DNA from: Corylus avellana
Taxonomy: Eukaryota; Streptophyta; Magnoliopsida; Fagales; Betulaceae
DNA length: 64,000 bases
Direction: 5' to 3'
Assembly (NCBI RefSeq): GCF_901000735.1
Contig: NC_081541.1
Coordinates: forward strand, 47,225,485 to 47,289,484
A model generated the notes under the pieces. That model was not told the DNA's origin. It did not search any database and saw only the letters and a program-made list of their open reading frames with translations. This document shows positions 23,753-35,700 of this stretch, in pieces. A program made the translations under genes and the position numbers. The stretch's first letter is position 1. Every line of letters begins with the position of its first letter.

Positions 23753-26700
23753 ATGGGATCGGAGGATCCTCTTCCCAAATGGGCGTCCAAGCCTTGCATT
23801 ATGGGCATTGATGAAGCTGGCAGAGGCCCTGTTCTAGGTCCTTTTTTGTTTTTCTCAATTTTCTCTTTTTCATTTTCTGGTTTCTCAAATTTTTTTTTTT
23901 TTTTGTTTTTTTTCAGGACCGATGGTGTACGGCTGCTTGTACTGTGCCCGCTCGTATCAGAAAACTCTTTCCTCCTTGAACTTCGCAGGTTCAGCTTCTT
24001 CAAATCCTTTTCTGCACTCATTTCTAACTGTCTTCTTATATGGGTTTCCGTTCGATTTGTGATTAGGCTCTGCTTTTTATTTTATTTTATTTTTTCATTT
24101 ATTTTTCTTCTTTTTATCTGTCTCTTTGGAGTTTGGAGCTTGGAATTATGATGACCTCTGATTGACGGAATGTGTAAGATTCCAGAGATTTTTTCGTGTT
24201 TTTATGGGAGGGAGAGAGTTTGTTATGTTTGATGGGTCTTTGATATGCGCTCATTATATTAAGCTGAAGATACATTACAAAAAAAGAAAAAAAGAAAATG
24301 ATTCAACCCAATACCAGTTCTGCAAGAATAATGGAAAATAACATAGCAACTCCAGTTAAGGCTGGAGTTAAACCACAGGTGTTTGGTTAGCAAATTCCTC
24401 TACTTTTCATTCAAGAAATCTTTTACAAATATAAGCCACTCCTTAATAGAATTAAACTTCAGCAGCAACTACTTCTATTGCATTTCTTCAACTCTACAAC
24501 AGCCAACTCCTACTGCACAATTTCTACTGCACCTCCGTCCTGTAGTCCCAACAGCCTGACACTGCTCCTTTTCTAACATCATATATTTCGGATTAGGCTT
24601 CCTTAGTCTTCTAGGTCTATCATTCGCTCTCCCTTCCGCAGAACCTTCTTCTCGATGTTCAAAGATGGAAATTGATGACACAATTGCTTTACCTCTTCCC
24701 AAGTAGCATCTTCAACTGGAAATTTCTTCCAGTGCACCAAAGCTTCAGTCACATATTTGGCCCCTCTCATGGATACTTAGAGTTTGTTTTGGATTGGGTT
24801 AAGGAGCTTAAAAAGTACTTTTAGTATCTAAAAAGTTGTGCAAAACAAGAAGCTAGCCTGTTTGGTAAAAAAACTTCAAAAATATTTCTTTGCCAAAACA
24901 CACTTTTGGGAAAAATTTAAAAATAAATTTTTTTTCTTTTTTCTTTCTAAAAAGTTATTTTTTGCTTTAAAAGCTTTATTTCCCAATGCAATCCCAACAT
25001 GCTCTTAATGGTTTAATCTGTGGAACACCATCATCAATGAAGGAAGAACAGAACAGACAAACACCTCTCCTATCTTGCGCTTAAGCAGCAACACAAGAAA
25101 CACAAGAGGTACTTTAGATTCATTTGGTAGCGCCAACTTATAAGCTATGTTCCCAATTTTCTCAATGAATTGAAATGTTCTAAAAAACTTTCTGGCTAGT
25201 TTCTGATGAGCACGACGAAAAACAGTATTTTGGCAGTAAGGGGGAAGCTTCAAATAAACGTAATCTTCTATGTCAAGTTGCGCTCGCCTCTAAGTATATG
25301 TGTACTGCATCATCCTATTGTTGGCTTGAATCAGATTTTGCTTTAATTGCTTGAGCACTGCATAATGGTTTTGCAGCACCTTATCCATTTCAGCTACCAC
25401 ATATCATCCTTCAAAGTAATTGGTGATTGTTGGTGGTGGTCTTCCATAAGGAGCTTGGAATGGGGTGAAACCTGTTGACGAATGATAAGTGGTGTTATAC
25501 CAAATTTCTGCCCAAGCTAGAAAGTGATTCCGTTATTGCAGTTTTTGACTTGAAAAGCACCAAGATACTGCTCAAGACAACGGTTAATGACTTTGGTTTG
25601 CCCATCGGACTGTGGGTGGTATGCTGAACTCATCCGGGGTTGAGTGCCTTGAAGTTTAAGGAATTCATGCTAGAAAGTGCTGATGAAAATGGGGTCCCAA
25701 TCAGTCACGACTGACCTTGATATATCATGCAGTTGAGCCACATGTTCGACAAATAATTCTACTACTCTTTTAGTCAAGTATGGATGTGCCAATGCAACGA
25801 AGTGGGCATATACTGTCAAACAATTCGCTGCCACCATAATGGAGTTTTTTCTGGCAGAGTAAGGAAGGCCATCAATGAAGTCAAGAGAGATATCTTCCCA
25901 CACTCGTAACGGCACAGGAAATGGTTGGAGTAATCCCGCGGGTGACCGACAATCATTCTTATTTTTTGACAAACTTCACAAGAGGATACATTTGTTTCTA
26001 CATCCTTCTTCATAGCTAGCCAATCAAGCACTTGTGAAAGCCTCTTGAATGTGCATAAGACCCATAAATGTCCACCTATTTTGGAATTATGAAACTCTTG
26101 AAGAAGGGTGGATTTAAGGCTACAGGTTGGGTTGATAACAAACTGCCCTTTAAAGAATAGATGGCCATCTCGTTGAGAGAAATTCTGCATCTGTGCTGAT
26201 TCCTCTTGTAACTCTGTATCAGCTCCACAAAATATGGTTCAGTTTTGTTGGCCGCCTGCAAATTCTCCCATAACTCCATTCGTGGAGATGAGATAGCCTG
26301 CAGAATCGGAGTACAGTTTTTTGGGAAAGTGAGTCTGTAGCAGAGTTTTGTCTTCCAGGTTTGTGCAAGATGTCGTACTCATATCCTAATGGTTTTGTAA
26401 CCCATCATTGTTGCTCTGTGTATTGGTTTTTGCTCCAGGAAGTACTTAAGGTTGCGTTGATTAGTGCATATGATGAATTTCCTTCCAATCAAAGAGGATC
26501 GCCATGTTCTTACTGCCTCTATTATTGCTAGCATCTCTTTTGCAAAAATAGACCATGCTCGTTTTGAAACACCAAAAGCCTTACTCATGAGTGCAATTGG
26601 CTGGCCCTGCTGACTCAACACTGCCCATATTCCATTGTTTGAAGCATCCATCTTTACCACAAATGTCTCAGAAAAATTTGGCGGGGCCAAAACGGGAGGG

Positions 26701-29700
26701 GTTAGCTTGTTTTAAAGACTCGAAGGCTGCTATTGTCTTTGGTGTCCATTCACCCTTCTTAACATGTTGGTAAGAGGTGCAGCAATGGTTCCATAATGCT
26801 GCCGAAATTTGCGGTAATATCCCTTTAGCCCCAAGAATTGCAGAGCTCAGTAACATTAGTTGGCCTTGGCCACTCTTGCATGGCTCCTATTCTTTTAGGA
26901 TCAACCCGAACTCCTTGAGAGGAAATTATGTGTCCATACTCCAACTTCGTTTTTCCAAAAGAACATTTAGAAGGCTTGCTTAATATGATCAATATGAGAC
27001 TCCCATGACAGGATATGCACCAAAATATCGTCTAAGAAGACGAGGATAAATTTCCTCAAGTAAGGCCTAAATATCGAATTCATGGCCACTTGGAATGTAG
27101 ATGGAGCATTGCACTGTCCAAATGGCATGACTAAGTACTCGTAATGGCCTCTGTGGGTTGCTTTTTTTTTAATGAATAATAATTTATTAGAAAGAAAAGC
27201 TTATGTACACAAAAAGTATATAAGAGAAACAATCACCCCACTCAAGAAGAATGATTTTAGTTGCAGCACATTAGATTCGTGGTCCTTGAAAGGACGTTGA
27301 TTTCTTTCTCTCCAAATGCTCCACATTAGCAAAATTGAAAGGCAGTTTTGTGAATATCATTAGGATGAACTCGCATTTGGTGATACTCGGCCTGCAAGTA
27401 ACTTTTAAAGTAATTAGCACCATGCAATTCATCTAACATATTATCAACCATAGGAATTGGAAGACGATCTTTGATTGTTACCTCATTCAAAGTGAGATAA
27501 TTAGTGCAAAATTGCCATGATCCATCCTTCTTCTTTATTGGTAGGATTGGGGAAGAAAAATGGCTGGTGCTTGGTCTTATTAATCCTGAAGCGAGTAATT
27601 TTGAAACTTGCCTCTCGATCTCGTTCTTTTGGAAGTGTGCGTTGTGATAAGGTTGCACATTGACAGGTGAAGTTTCCTCATTTTTTTGATAAATAATGTA
27701 TATTCAAACTATGCGCAGAGGGGCGCAACCTAAATACACAAGAGAACCCCTAATGTGTAGACAAAGAAGGACATAAATCTAGAATCTCATAAAAAAGTAG
27801 AAACAGACGAAATTTGCCATGCCACTCTCCATGAATACAGAGTTTGTAACTCCAACTTCTTCAACTCGAGCAGGCCATTCTTGTGGTCATCAAAACTTCG
27901 CGCATTCCGCTTTTGGCCAAAGACACCACATGACACACAATGGAACTATCCTCCATATGTGCAACACAAGACGATTACCCAACTGTCCCCTCCAACTTCA
28001 CAAACTATCACTTAACCTGCGATTTATAGCTTGAAGTTTATTGCAAGATGGAATGTGACATATAGCTTGAAGTTTATTGCTTTCGAATTGTCTTGGTTGT
28101 CTTCGATTTTAGGCACACTGTCATCAACAATCGGTTTAAGGCATTATTTGTTTTTCACCTGACTTGCACTTCCTTCACAACAAGAAACCTGATGTTTGCA
28201 ATTTGCAAGGCTACTTATAGGCTTCATTTTTTCCATGTTCTTGTGGAAAGCCACTGACATACTTTTTTTTTTCTTTTTATTAACGCTTGAATCATATACA
28301 CCGTTTATTGTTTTCGTAGTGATGTACAAAATTAACTATGTTAACATCAGATCAACCTGGAAGGGTCTTGTTATCAGCTCCTCTGTGGTACTACCATATA
28401 GGGAGAAAAACTGGCTCCGAGAACTTTTGACTTATACCTTTGTACTTCAAAGTCTGAAGTTAGTTGACAATGGCAGTTATGAGCTGCTTGCCCGTTCAAT
28501 ATGGTTTCAGAAATCACATCTCCCACTCAATGATTAGATTATCTGTTTTGTTATCTGCAGATTCAAAGACACTAAAAGAAGAAAAGAGGGAGGAATTATT
28601 TGAAAATCTAAAGTCTGATGAATCAATTGGATGGGCTGTTGATGTCATAGATCCAAAGGAGCTCTCAGCCAAAATGCTAAAGAAGTTAGTAAAGATCATA
28701 AGAATCTATCATTTGCTGTTTCTAATAGTTTGTTGTTTCTATTGATTTCTTTTGTTTGTTTGTCAACAGAAATAAGATAAACCTTAATGAAATATCACAT
28801 GACTCTGCGATTGGCCTCGTTAGGAGGGTACTAAACATGGGCGTTCTTCTAACTGAGGTAAACGCCTTTGCAACTTATGTGAGATTCATTGTTGCTTAAT
28901 ACATTTTAATTAATTTAAAATCGATGTGTATTGAATGAAATATGGATATGTTCCTAATTTCTAGCTGTTAGAAGAGTGTATTAGGGTTAATATGTTATAT
29001 GGGTATTTTGGTCTTTGTATTCTATGTTACAATAACCCTAATAACTCTTCTAACACTAGCAAACAGGGAATGGTTGGTGTATGTAACTCCCCGACTTTAA
29101 TTTCATTCATAAGTGGAATAAACTCTTATTCTACATGCCGGTACTACTTTCTTTTGCACTTGCATCGGAAGATTTAATGTATTCTTCTTTTTTATTTTAT
29201 TATTTTCTTATTTTTGAAACCACAAACTCACTTGTCAAGAAACATAGTAACATACCACAAATTCACATATCAAGAAACATAGTAACATACCAGAGCTCTA
29301 GAATGAATTACCATTTTTTACATAACTGAGTCATTACAAAATCCCAACATTGTCTTTGTGTAAGTACAAAAGATTGCCGCACAAGGCATTTAACACTAAC
29401 ACTGCTTTGTCAAAAACCAGCCCAACAAAAGCTGAGGCATTCTGCTGATTTCCTGGTTAGTAATTCAGACTCGCATACAGGTCCTCTTTGACATCCTACA
29501 TTTGTAAAATTTAACAACTTTACAAGTGGATGTGTGAGTCCATGGCTCAGCAAGTATAAATAAACCAATTGTTCTTTGCATGTGATGTAAGCCCTCTTTT
29601 TAAAAATTTCTCTTTCTTTTGACAAGCGGGTTCTAAGATCACAATGTTTCTAAAAGTAGATGCATAGTTTTTATAAAAACTTTTTTATCAAATTGCTGTA

Positions 29701-32700
29701 GTGGTTTTGTAAATTGTACGTCTTAGAGAGTCTTTTCATAATAGTAGAGCCAAAACTACAAATTTTTCCTTGCAATTTCTTTTCCAGGGCTTGTTTGGTT
29801 TGCGGAATAGACATAGACCCATTGAATATAATGGCTATTCCTTTGGTAGCACACCATTCCAAAGAATAGCTATTCCAATGGGAATAACTATTCTCTTACG
29901 AAAAGGAATACCTATTCCTCTTAAAAAGGAAAGGAATATCTATTCCTCTCTAGTGTTTTCCAAAACAAAACTCATATTATTATTATTATTATTATTTTCA
30001 TATAAACAACAATTCCCTCTCTAGTGTTGTTCCGGCAGGGATATGGAGCTTGCCCAACTTATCCATAATTGATTTTTCTATGAATAATTTTGAAGGTCCC
30101 CTGTCATCCTTTATCGGAAAAGCAAAATCTATTGCACAATTACTTCTTGCTAATAATTGCTTCTCTTGTGAATTACCCTTGACAATTTCCGAAGCTTCAT
30201 TGTCAGTCTCAATGAAGCCAAGTTCAAATCAATTTTTCGATCAAATCCCAGCAACAATCGATGGATTGAAGAAACTAAACACTTTTTATTTAGATGGTAA
30301 CATGTTTTTTGGGTTTATACTGGTCTCATTAGGCTCGTGTGTTTCCTTGACTGTCATAAACCTTTTCAGGAATTCACTTTTCAATAACATTCCAGCAAGT
30401 CTTGTTTATTTTCCAGCTCTCAACTCATTGAACTTGTCATATAACAAACTTTCTGGTGAAATTCCGATCAGTTTGTCATCACCGAGAATGAGTGTCAAAC
30501 ATCCAATTGGAGAACCTCGGGGTCCACCATGAGGGGCTTTGGGGGTGGTTCGACCACCCCTAGGGTTCTGATATGGGTGGCCAGCCGCCCACATTTCACT
30601 CCTTTTTAGCTTTTTTTAATTTTATTTTATAATTTTTTTTAAAAAGAAAATTGGATATTTTAGTAAATTTCATTCCATTCCAGTAAGACCATATGTGTTG
30701 TCACCAAACTAAGGAATAGGAATAGTTGTTCCATTTCACCTTCTTCTATTCCTGGTAATAGCTATTCATTTTCCTAATGGAATAGTCATTCCGTATACCA
30801 AACGAACCCTTAGTGTTCCATAGCTTCATACACATAATATGTACACCAAAATAGTTGATAACATGTGATAATGTAAAATAGCAGTTAGAGCATCTCCAAC
30901 AATAGTAGCCAAATTAGCTATTGAAAAAGTAAAACTCGACTTTAGTTATTGTTTTTCTATACACACTCCAATAGATTTTCTATTATCTTCTCTACTTGCT
31001 TTTAAATATTATTGCCATTCATTTTTTTTATTATATTCTTGCCAACACTCGATCAAAATCTTGAATTTCCACATTGACGGAATTGTGCATTGACTATCTA
31101 CACAAGTTATTGAAATCATTGAAATTATCCAGTTATTCTACACTGAAGCTTTTTTATTTTTTATTTTTTTAAGTAATTTAGTTTTAAAGAAACTAAAAAA
31201 ATACAAAGGGCCAGGGGGAGCCAACCACATTGCCTGGAAAACCAGCAACGCAACAAAACAAGAAGACCGCCAAACATCTCAAACTTGCACAGCTCTAGAA
31301 AATAAAAAGCAAATAAGCCAAAACCAACACAAACAACCTCATTAAACAAACAAACACAAGCCATATATGTGATCAATGAATTTCCTTGTGTTGCAATTCG
31401 AGTGTTGCACCATACGTGTCGTGAGACTCTATTGCTAGTGTTGCACCATACGTGTCGTGAGACTCTACTGCTAGTGTTGCACCATACGTGTCAAGTTCCA
31501 ACCATTCAGCATACAAAAAAATCAATGTAGCAAGAATCATGGGCATATGGCGTCGTTTAGATGGAGCTCCCAATTTGGCAATGAACAGTGAGAAACAATC
31601 ATGGGCAGATGGCATTGTTTTGTTGAGAAGGTGATGGAAAAGAAGGGAAAGTGAGGGAGAGAGAGGGAGCCATTGAGGGATAGAGAGAGAGAGAGAGAAG
31701 ATGAAAAAAAATTGAACATTGTGCTACAGTGAATAGCAAGAAGTCAAAAATTGCATTTTACCTCATCTGGAGCTAATTTGCTGGAGACGAAAAAGGGCTC
31801 ATAATGGCTATATTTAGCTACTGCTAGAGTTTCTCTTAAATCATAACGTGCTACATATAATAATCATTCACATGCATGTATATAGAACGTAATCATTGAA
31901 TCACTTCTTTCTTTGTTTTCTATGTCCTAGAGGGAGACTTTTCATAACAGTAAAAACAAAACTACAAATTTTCCTTTGCATTTTCTTTTCTTAGTGTTCC
32001 ATAGCTTCATACTCATAATATAATGTACATAAAACAGTTGATAACATGTGGTAATGTAAAATAGCAATTAAATCACAACATGCTACATATAATAATCATT
32101 CATAGGTACTTATCAAAATAAATAATAATAAAAAAAAATTCATTCATAGGCATGTATATAGAACATAATCATTGAATAACTTCTTTATTTTTCTAAAGCG
32201 TATCATCCCTGCTTAATCACCAGGTGTGCTAGTTATTTTCTCCTCCTTTCTAACATTGGGTTGCTAAGTGTATCAACCCCACTTAACTGCCTGGTTTTGT
32301 TAAGCGTATCATCCCTACTTAACTGCTGGGTTGCTAGTCTTTTCTCCCCCCTTCCTCGCATCGAGGTGCAAAGTGTATTACCCACTTAACCATAGGGTTG
32401 CTAGTCCTTTTTTCCCCTTACTAGCATCAATGTGTTAAGTGCTAGGGGTGTACAAGTGGGGCGGTTATTAACCGCTAAATAACTACTAACCAGATAACCG
32501 GATAACTGCCTAGGCCGGTTGCGGTACTGGTTATAGGCATTTAGAAATCCGGGTAACCAGATTTTTTTATTATATAATTGATAGATATATATACATTAGG
32601 AAAGGAAAAAAAAATGATAGAATACAAAAGAATTTATGTAGAATTGGGAAAAAAAAAATCCATTTTTTGAAATATCAAAGGTCAAATACCTAGGCAGCAG

Positions 32701-35700
32701 TGTGCAGGCTTTAAATTGTTCTTTTATTAATCTAGAATTTGCTTATACATTTTGATTAATGTGGTTCTCAAATCTAGCAATAAGTGAATAAAAGAAGTGG
32801 ATTTGTCTTCATTCGAAAGATAGATACACTAGCATTATTCACCATAATTATCAAAAAGAAAAAAAAAGAAAAAGAAAAAGTAAAGAATCATAGATCTTGC
32901 ACTTTTATACAAAATGAATCTTCACAACCCCATCACATGGATCAAGCATGGTGCTTACTTATCTGGGAGATTGTCAAAAATGCTATTGGTGGTTGGCCTT
33001 CTTTATTGTTGCCTCAGGACTTCAAGAGCAGCTTCTCTTTCTCCTTCAAGTACTTTTAAACTGCAAATCTGAGACAAAAGTTTCAAAGAATTACAAATTT
33101 CTGAACATATCTAGCCTGGAAAAAAACAGGATATTTTGTGACACTCTCAGTTATCGAACTTTGTGGGAGCTCAACACAGTTAAATGATGATATGGTAAAA
33201 GGGGAAAATCTAAAGATACCTATATTTCAGGTTTATGTGGATACCGTGGGTGATGCTGAGAAGTACAGAATAAAACTATCTGAGAGGTTTCCCGCTATCA
33301 AATTTGTGGTTGCAAAGAAGGCCGACAGTCTTTTTCCAGTTGTCAGTGGAGCGAGCATAGTTGCAAAGGTTGTTAACTCCCCCTTCTCCTTATTACTTCC
33401 CATTTAATTTATACAGACCACTTCTAATTTTATCTTTCATTCAAGCATGCAGGTCACAAGAGATAGAGCCTTGCGGGAATGGGTGCTTGATGAAACAGCA
33501 GATAACATGCACAGGAACTTTGGTTCTGGATACCCCGGAGGTGAAAAGTGCTTCTTTATCTTTTGAACATGTTGTCAGTTTGTAAATATTGGATGGTAAT
33601 TGTATTTTGAGGAATATGATTATCTTTTTATTTGTGTAGATCCCGGAACCAAGGCCTGGTTGGAACATCACAAACACTTGGTTTTTGGATTCCCATCATT
33701 GGTCCGTTTTAGTTGGGGTACATGCGCTCCCTACTTCAAGGACATTGTTGAAGTCTTATGGTCAGTCCTCATCGCATATTCTCTCGATAATTTCTTTCTC
33801 ATTTTTTTAGTATAGTTTCATCCTGAGCATGGGCTTATCATGTATGGTCTACTTTTCAATGTCCCTATGCATTGTAACTGCATGGTTGCCTATAATCTAG
33901 AGCATACATGAAGCTACGGGTACTATTACAGCCTATCTAATGCTTTCTCCTTGGGGCCAATTATTTGTGTGTGTATATATATATATATATATAAACTATT
34001 ACAGGCCGTCTAATGTTGTTATTGTAACACCACAAATCCGAGAGGGCTAAGTTTGTTAACTACTAAAACCTTAGAGATGCAAAGGTCATAAATTAGAACA
34101 CACAAAGCACAACTAACTATACAATAACAACATGTAGCTCTGTTGTGTGGAAGATGGTTCCTCTTTGCCTCATGTGGTGCATTTGGAACGAGAGAAATGC
34201 TAGATGTTTCGAGGACTCGACTAAAAATATTGAGGACTTTATCCATTTCTTCTTGTACACCTTTTTCACTTGGACTGCTGGTTGGCTAGCACCTTTAGTG
34301 ATCAGTTTCCATGATTTTCTTTTATGTTCTCTTCTTCTTTTTCTTCTTCTTAGTCGCTCTCTTGTATACTCCCGGTGTACTAGGGTTGTGCCTCTCTGCC
34401 CTTTTGATTTATAAATCTTTACTTACAAAAAAAAAAAATAATATGCATGAGTTATTAATTAAAACACTTGGTAAAATTCAAAGTGTGGAAACAAAAGGTC
34501 TAAAGTTTGACAAAAATGGACTGAGTTTGACAATAGTAATTTTTCTTTTGTGAGCACAGTGCACTAATTAAAAATGAGACTTTTACAAATATTGTCATGA
34601 TGACTTATTCTAATCCCATCTATGCTACCCTGCTATTCTAGCCACCTACTGCTCATCTTCCTGACCTGAAAACAGAAAAACAAAACAAATGAGCACAAAC
34701 TCAGTAAGTAATGATCCCCAGCCAATTTGAAATTGGTTGAGTAAACCATACTATTTGAAAACATTCTTTAGCTTTGAAAAGAGTATTTCCAAAACATTTC
34801 ACTTGAAAAACTTAGCTTATAATATTATAAGCTAAGTTTTACTTATTAAAAAAAAATATTATAAGCTAAGTTTTTCAAGGGTGCAGTTAAGGGGTCTGCA
34901 TTGATGCAGCCGGAGTTGATGCAGGTGGTGATGAGGGATTTAGGGATTTCGCAACTAAGGACATAAATTTTGTGTTGTAGCGTTTTTCCTTTCGTGTTTT
35001 TCTATTTGGATGTAGACCTTGTGGGTGTTTGCTTTTTAGGGTCATTTTGGTGGGTCTGTTTGGGTTTCTTGTGGGTGCTTGCTCCTTGTGAGTGTAGGGT
35101 CTTTTTTGGGTGCTCTTAGGCACTCTTTGTTATGCTTCCTGTGTAATAAGATTGCGCCCTTTTAAATTTGCGCTTTTTGACATAGAACATTACTTATCAA
35201 GAAAAAAAACTTAGCTTATAATATATTTTTTTCTTAAAAATCTCTTTCTTCATACTAAACGTTACTTTGCTTTGGCCTATACATATTTGTTATGCCCTAT
35301 ATGTGACGCTTGTGCGAGCCTTGGCTCATGGCAACGTTTCGTGGCCTTGGACGTACCGGATGCCAGCTGCATAACTGGGTGCACTTAGTTTGACAATTTA
35401 GTATTTTTACACCTTCTCAACGTCCTTTAGTGCAGTGCACTCCGTCCTAGCATTGGTATCACGCTTCTTTCTTTTCTTAGGCCATTATGTACTTATAAAA
35501 AAAATTTCCACCTATTCATATGTCCAATACTTTCTTTCTATACTTTTCTTAAACTTTATCTCATAAACTGGGGCAATATGAAATAGGGGGTTTTCTTTTT
35601 CTTTCATAAACCGTCTTTCTTATCACATGTTCAAGTAACATCAAAACACTTGCAATCCAAGTAAAACTTTTTCATGAAATAAAATTTAACTTAACACATA

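Larger units (their letters stand above)
24300..27680 (-). mobile_element. Decayed Ty3/gypsy retrotransposon fragment in RNASEH2A intron 2
   Basis: Reading on the minus strand from 27680 leftward: reverse transcriptase ([20 protein letters not shown]), the catalytic-loop region around 26970-27130 (FLDDILV), RNase H ([18 protein letters not shown]), the integrase zinc-finger region (SSCEVCQK) and core ([14 protein letters not shown]), and a chromodomain-like tail near 24650-24720. Several frameshifts and stops break the frame, so it is inactive. The gag/protease side and both LTRs were not recognised. It is interrupted by a MITE (24780-25004) and a LINE piece (27161-27340). Confidence 0.85.
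29720..31922. repeat. Tandem duplication copy A, expanded by two insertions
   Basis: After removing the elements at 29787-30809 and 30888-31835, this ~230-bp sequence aligns with copy B at 31924-32196. Shared landmarks are the TTTTCATAAYAGTA block, GTGTTCCATAGCTTCATAC, GTTGATAACATGTG and GCATGTATATAGAACRTAATC. Copy A directly abuts copy B inside RNASEH2A intron 4. Confidence 0.8.

Noticed and set aside
23578..24021. A 147-codon minus-strand frame over the RNASEH2A start
   Set aside because: Antisense to exons 1-2 and the poly-T intron; poly-Lys/Glu composition comes from the T-rich intron.
30020..30505. A functional LRR receptor gene nested in RNASEH2A intron 4
   Set aside because: No start, signal peptide, membrane segment or kinase; boundaries fall inside a TIR element with a demonstrated empty site.
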